A DNA stretch of 49,436 bases from Planctomycetota bacterium. GTDB lineage: Bacteria > Planctomycetota > Planctomycetia > Gemmatales > Gemmataceae. Below the pieces are notes generated by a model. It saw nothing but the letters and a program-made list of their open reading frames with translations. It did not search any database and was not told where the DNA came from. The stretch lies in NCBI GenBank assembly GCA_021413735.1, contig JAIOPV010000244.1, positions 1-49,436 on the forward strand, in the 5' to 3' direction. Position 1 is the first letter of the stretch. Every line of letters starts with the position of its first letter. Of this stretch, positions 49,262 through 49,436 are shown piece after piece. Both the position numbers and the translations under genes were made by a program.

Positions 49262-49436
49262 CAGGTCACCTTTCGGAGGAAGAGTTAGGCGGTAATACCC
49301 AGGAATGCGGCAAAATCAGGGGTGCTGCATATTCGGGCACGACAACCGTTCCCGCAATGCATGGACGGTGCCGCTGAGAACAATCCGGATAGAATGATGT
49401 AACTCGCTGCTAAATCAGAAGATGTGAATACTTGAG
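49262..49436 (-). other. Leader and promoter region of amt
   Basis: 175 bp upstream of amt, no other gene. It holds the amt ribosome-binding site AGGTGA (about 49265-49270) and the sigma-54-like box listed separately. Confidence 0.6.
49359..49373 (-). promoter_or_regulatory. Candidate sigma-54 promoter of amt
   Basis: On the minus strand the sequence reads CGGCAC-N5-ATGC. This matches TGGCAC-N5-TTGC at 8 of 10 defined positions and has the invariant GG and GC at exactly the right spacing. The transcription start would fall near 49347, giving an 85-90-nt leader. Sigma-54 control of amt is well known in other bacteria; no NtrC-like sites were identified here. Confidence 0.55.

Noticed and set aside
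1-49436. tRNA, rRNA or riboswitch genes
   Set aside because: No cloverleaf, rRNA core or known riboswitch consensus was recognised by eye; a covariance-model scan would be needed to exclude them.

Overview
The window reads as chromosomal DNA from a high-GC planctomycete, most likely of the Gemmata/Gemmataceae type. The signs are a cytochrome-c/WD40 fusion, many secreted pre-peptidase, DUF1080, SGNH and PQQ-propeller proteins, a Pkn-type Ser/Thr kinase with a receptor half, an ECF sigma/anti-sigma pair, and intergenic gaps rich in palindromic repeats. No rRNA, tRNA, CRISPR array, integrase or complete insertion sequence was seen. Coordinates and starts come from reading frames, start-codon context and family motifs; no searches were run.

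Layout. 1-983: a small uncertain membrane ORF and a cupin. 1171-7460: a czcCBA-type metal-efflux operon (outer-membrane factor, adaptor, RND pump) whose two gaps hold palindromic repeats. 7590-10122: secreted HEAT-repeat protein and SGNH-DUF1080 fusion. 10444-12423: histidine kinase and a response regulator fused to an XRE-type HTH. 12698-15121: SWIM/SNF2 helicase. 15227-17463: small secreted proteins and an esterase, with a repeat-rich gap. 17985-28482: a run of exported proteins (pre-peptidase domain protein, cytochrome-c/WD40, two tandem paralogues, purple acid phosphatase, membrane PQQ propeller). 28548-31070: Ser/Thr kinase fused to a PstS phosphate-binding domain. 31288-35407: epimerase, then sigma factor, anti-sigma and secreted protein. 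35448-38923: ferrous iron uptake (two feoA, feoB, Cys-rich feoB partner) with a four-helix-bundle ORF set between feoA and feoB. 39308-49261: a nitrogen region on the minus strand, transcribed amt, PII, copper amine oxidase, SGNH hydrolase, glnE.

How the genes work together. The amt gene has a plausible sigma-54 promoter and is followed by PII and an ammonia-releasing copper amine oxidase, with glnE (control of glutamine synthetase) farther on; this looks like a scavenging and assimilation group. The kinase-PstS protein looks like a one-piece phosphate receptor: phosphate-binding residues of PstS are present outside a single membrane helix, with a complete kinase inside. A purple acid phosphatase lies about 3 kb from its 3' end.

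The strongest leads for something new are (1) the kinase-PstS fusion; (2) a GGCGGAAGGC-type inverted-repeat element that brackets the four-helix-bundle ORF inside the feo genes and recurs without an ORF, in frame, inside glnE (twice) and the PQQ gene; (3) an ammonium transporter with two coiled coils predicted to lie on the same outer face; and (4) a family of 51-nt hairpins (23-bp stem, 5-nt loop) just after stop codons, with compensatory base changes between copies.
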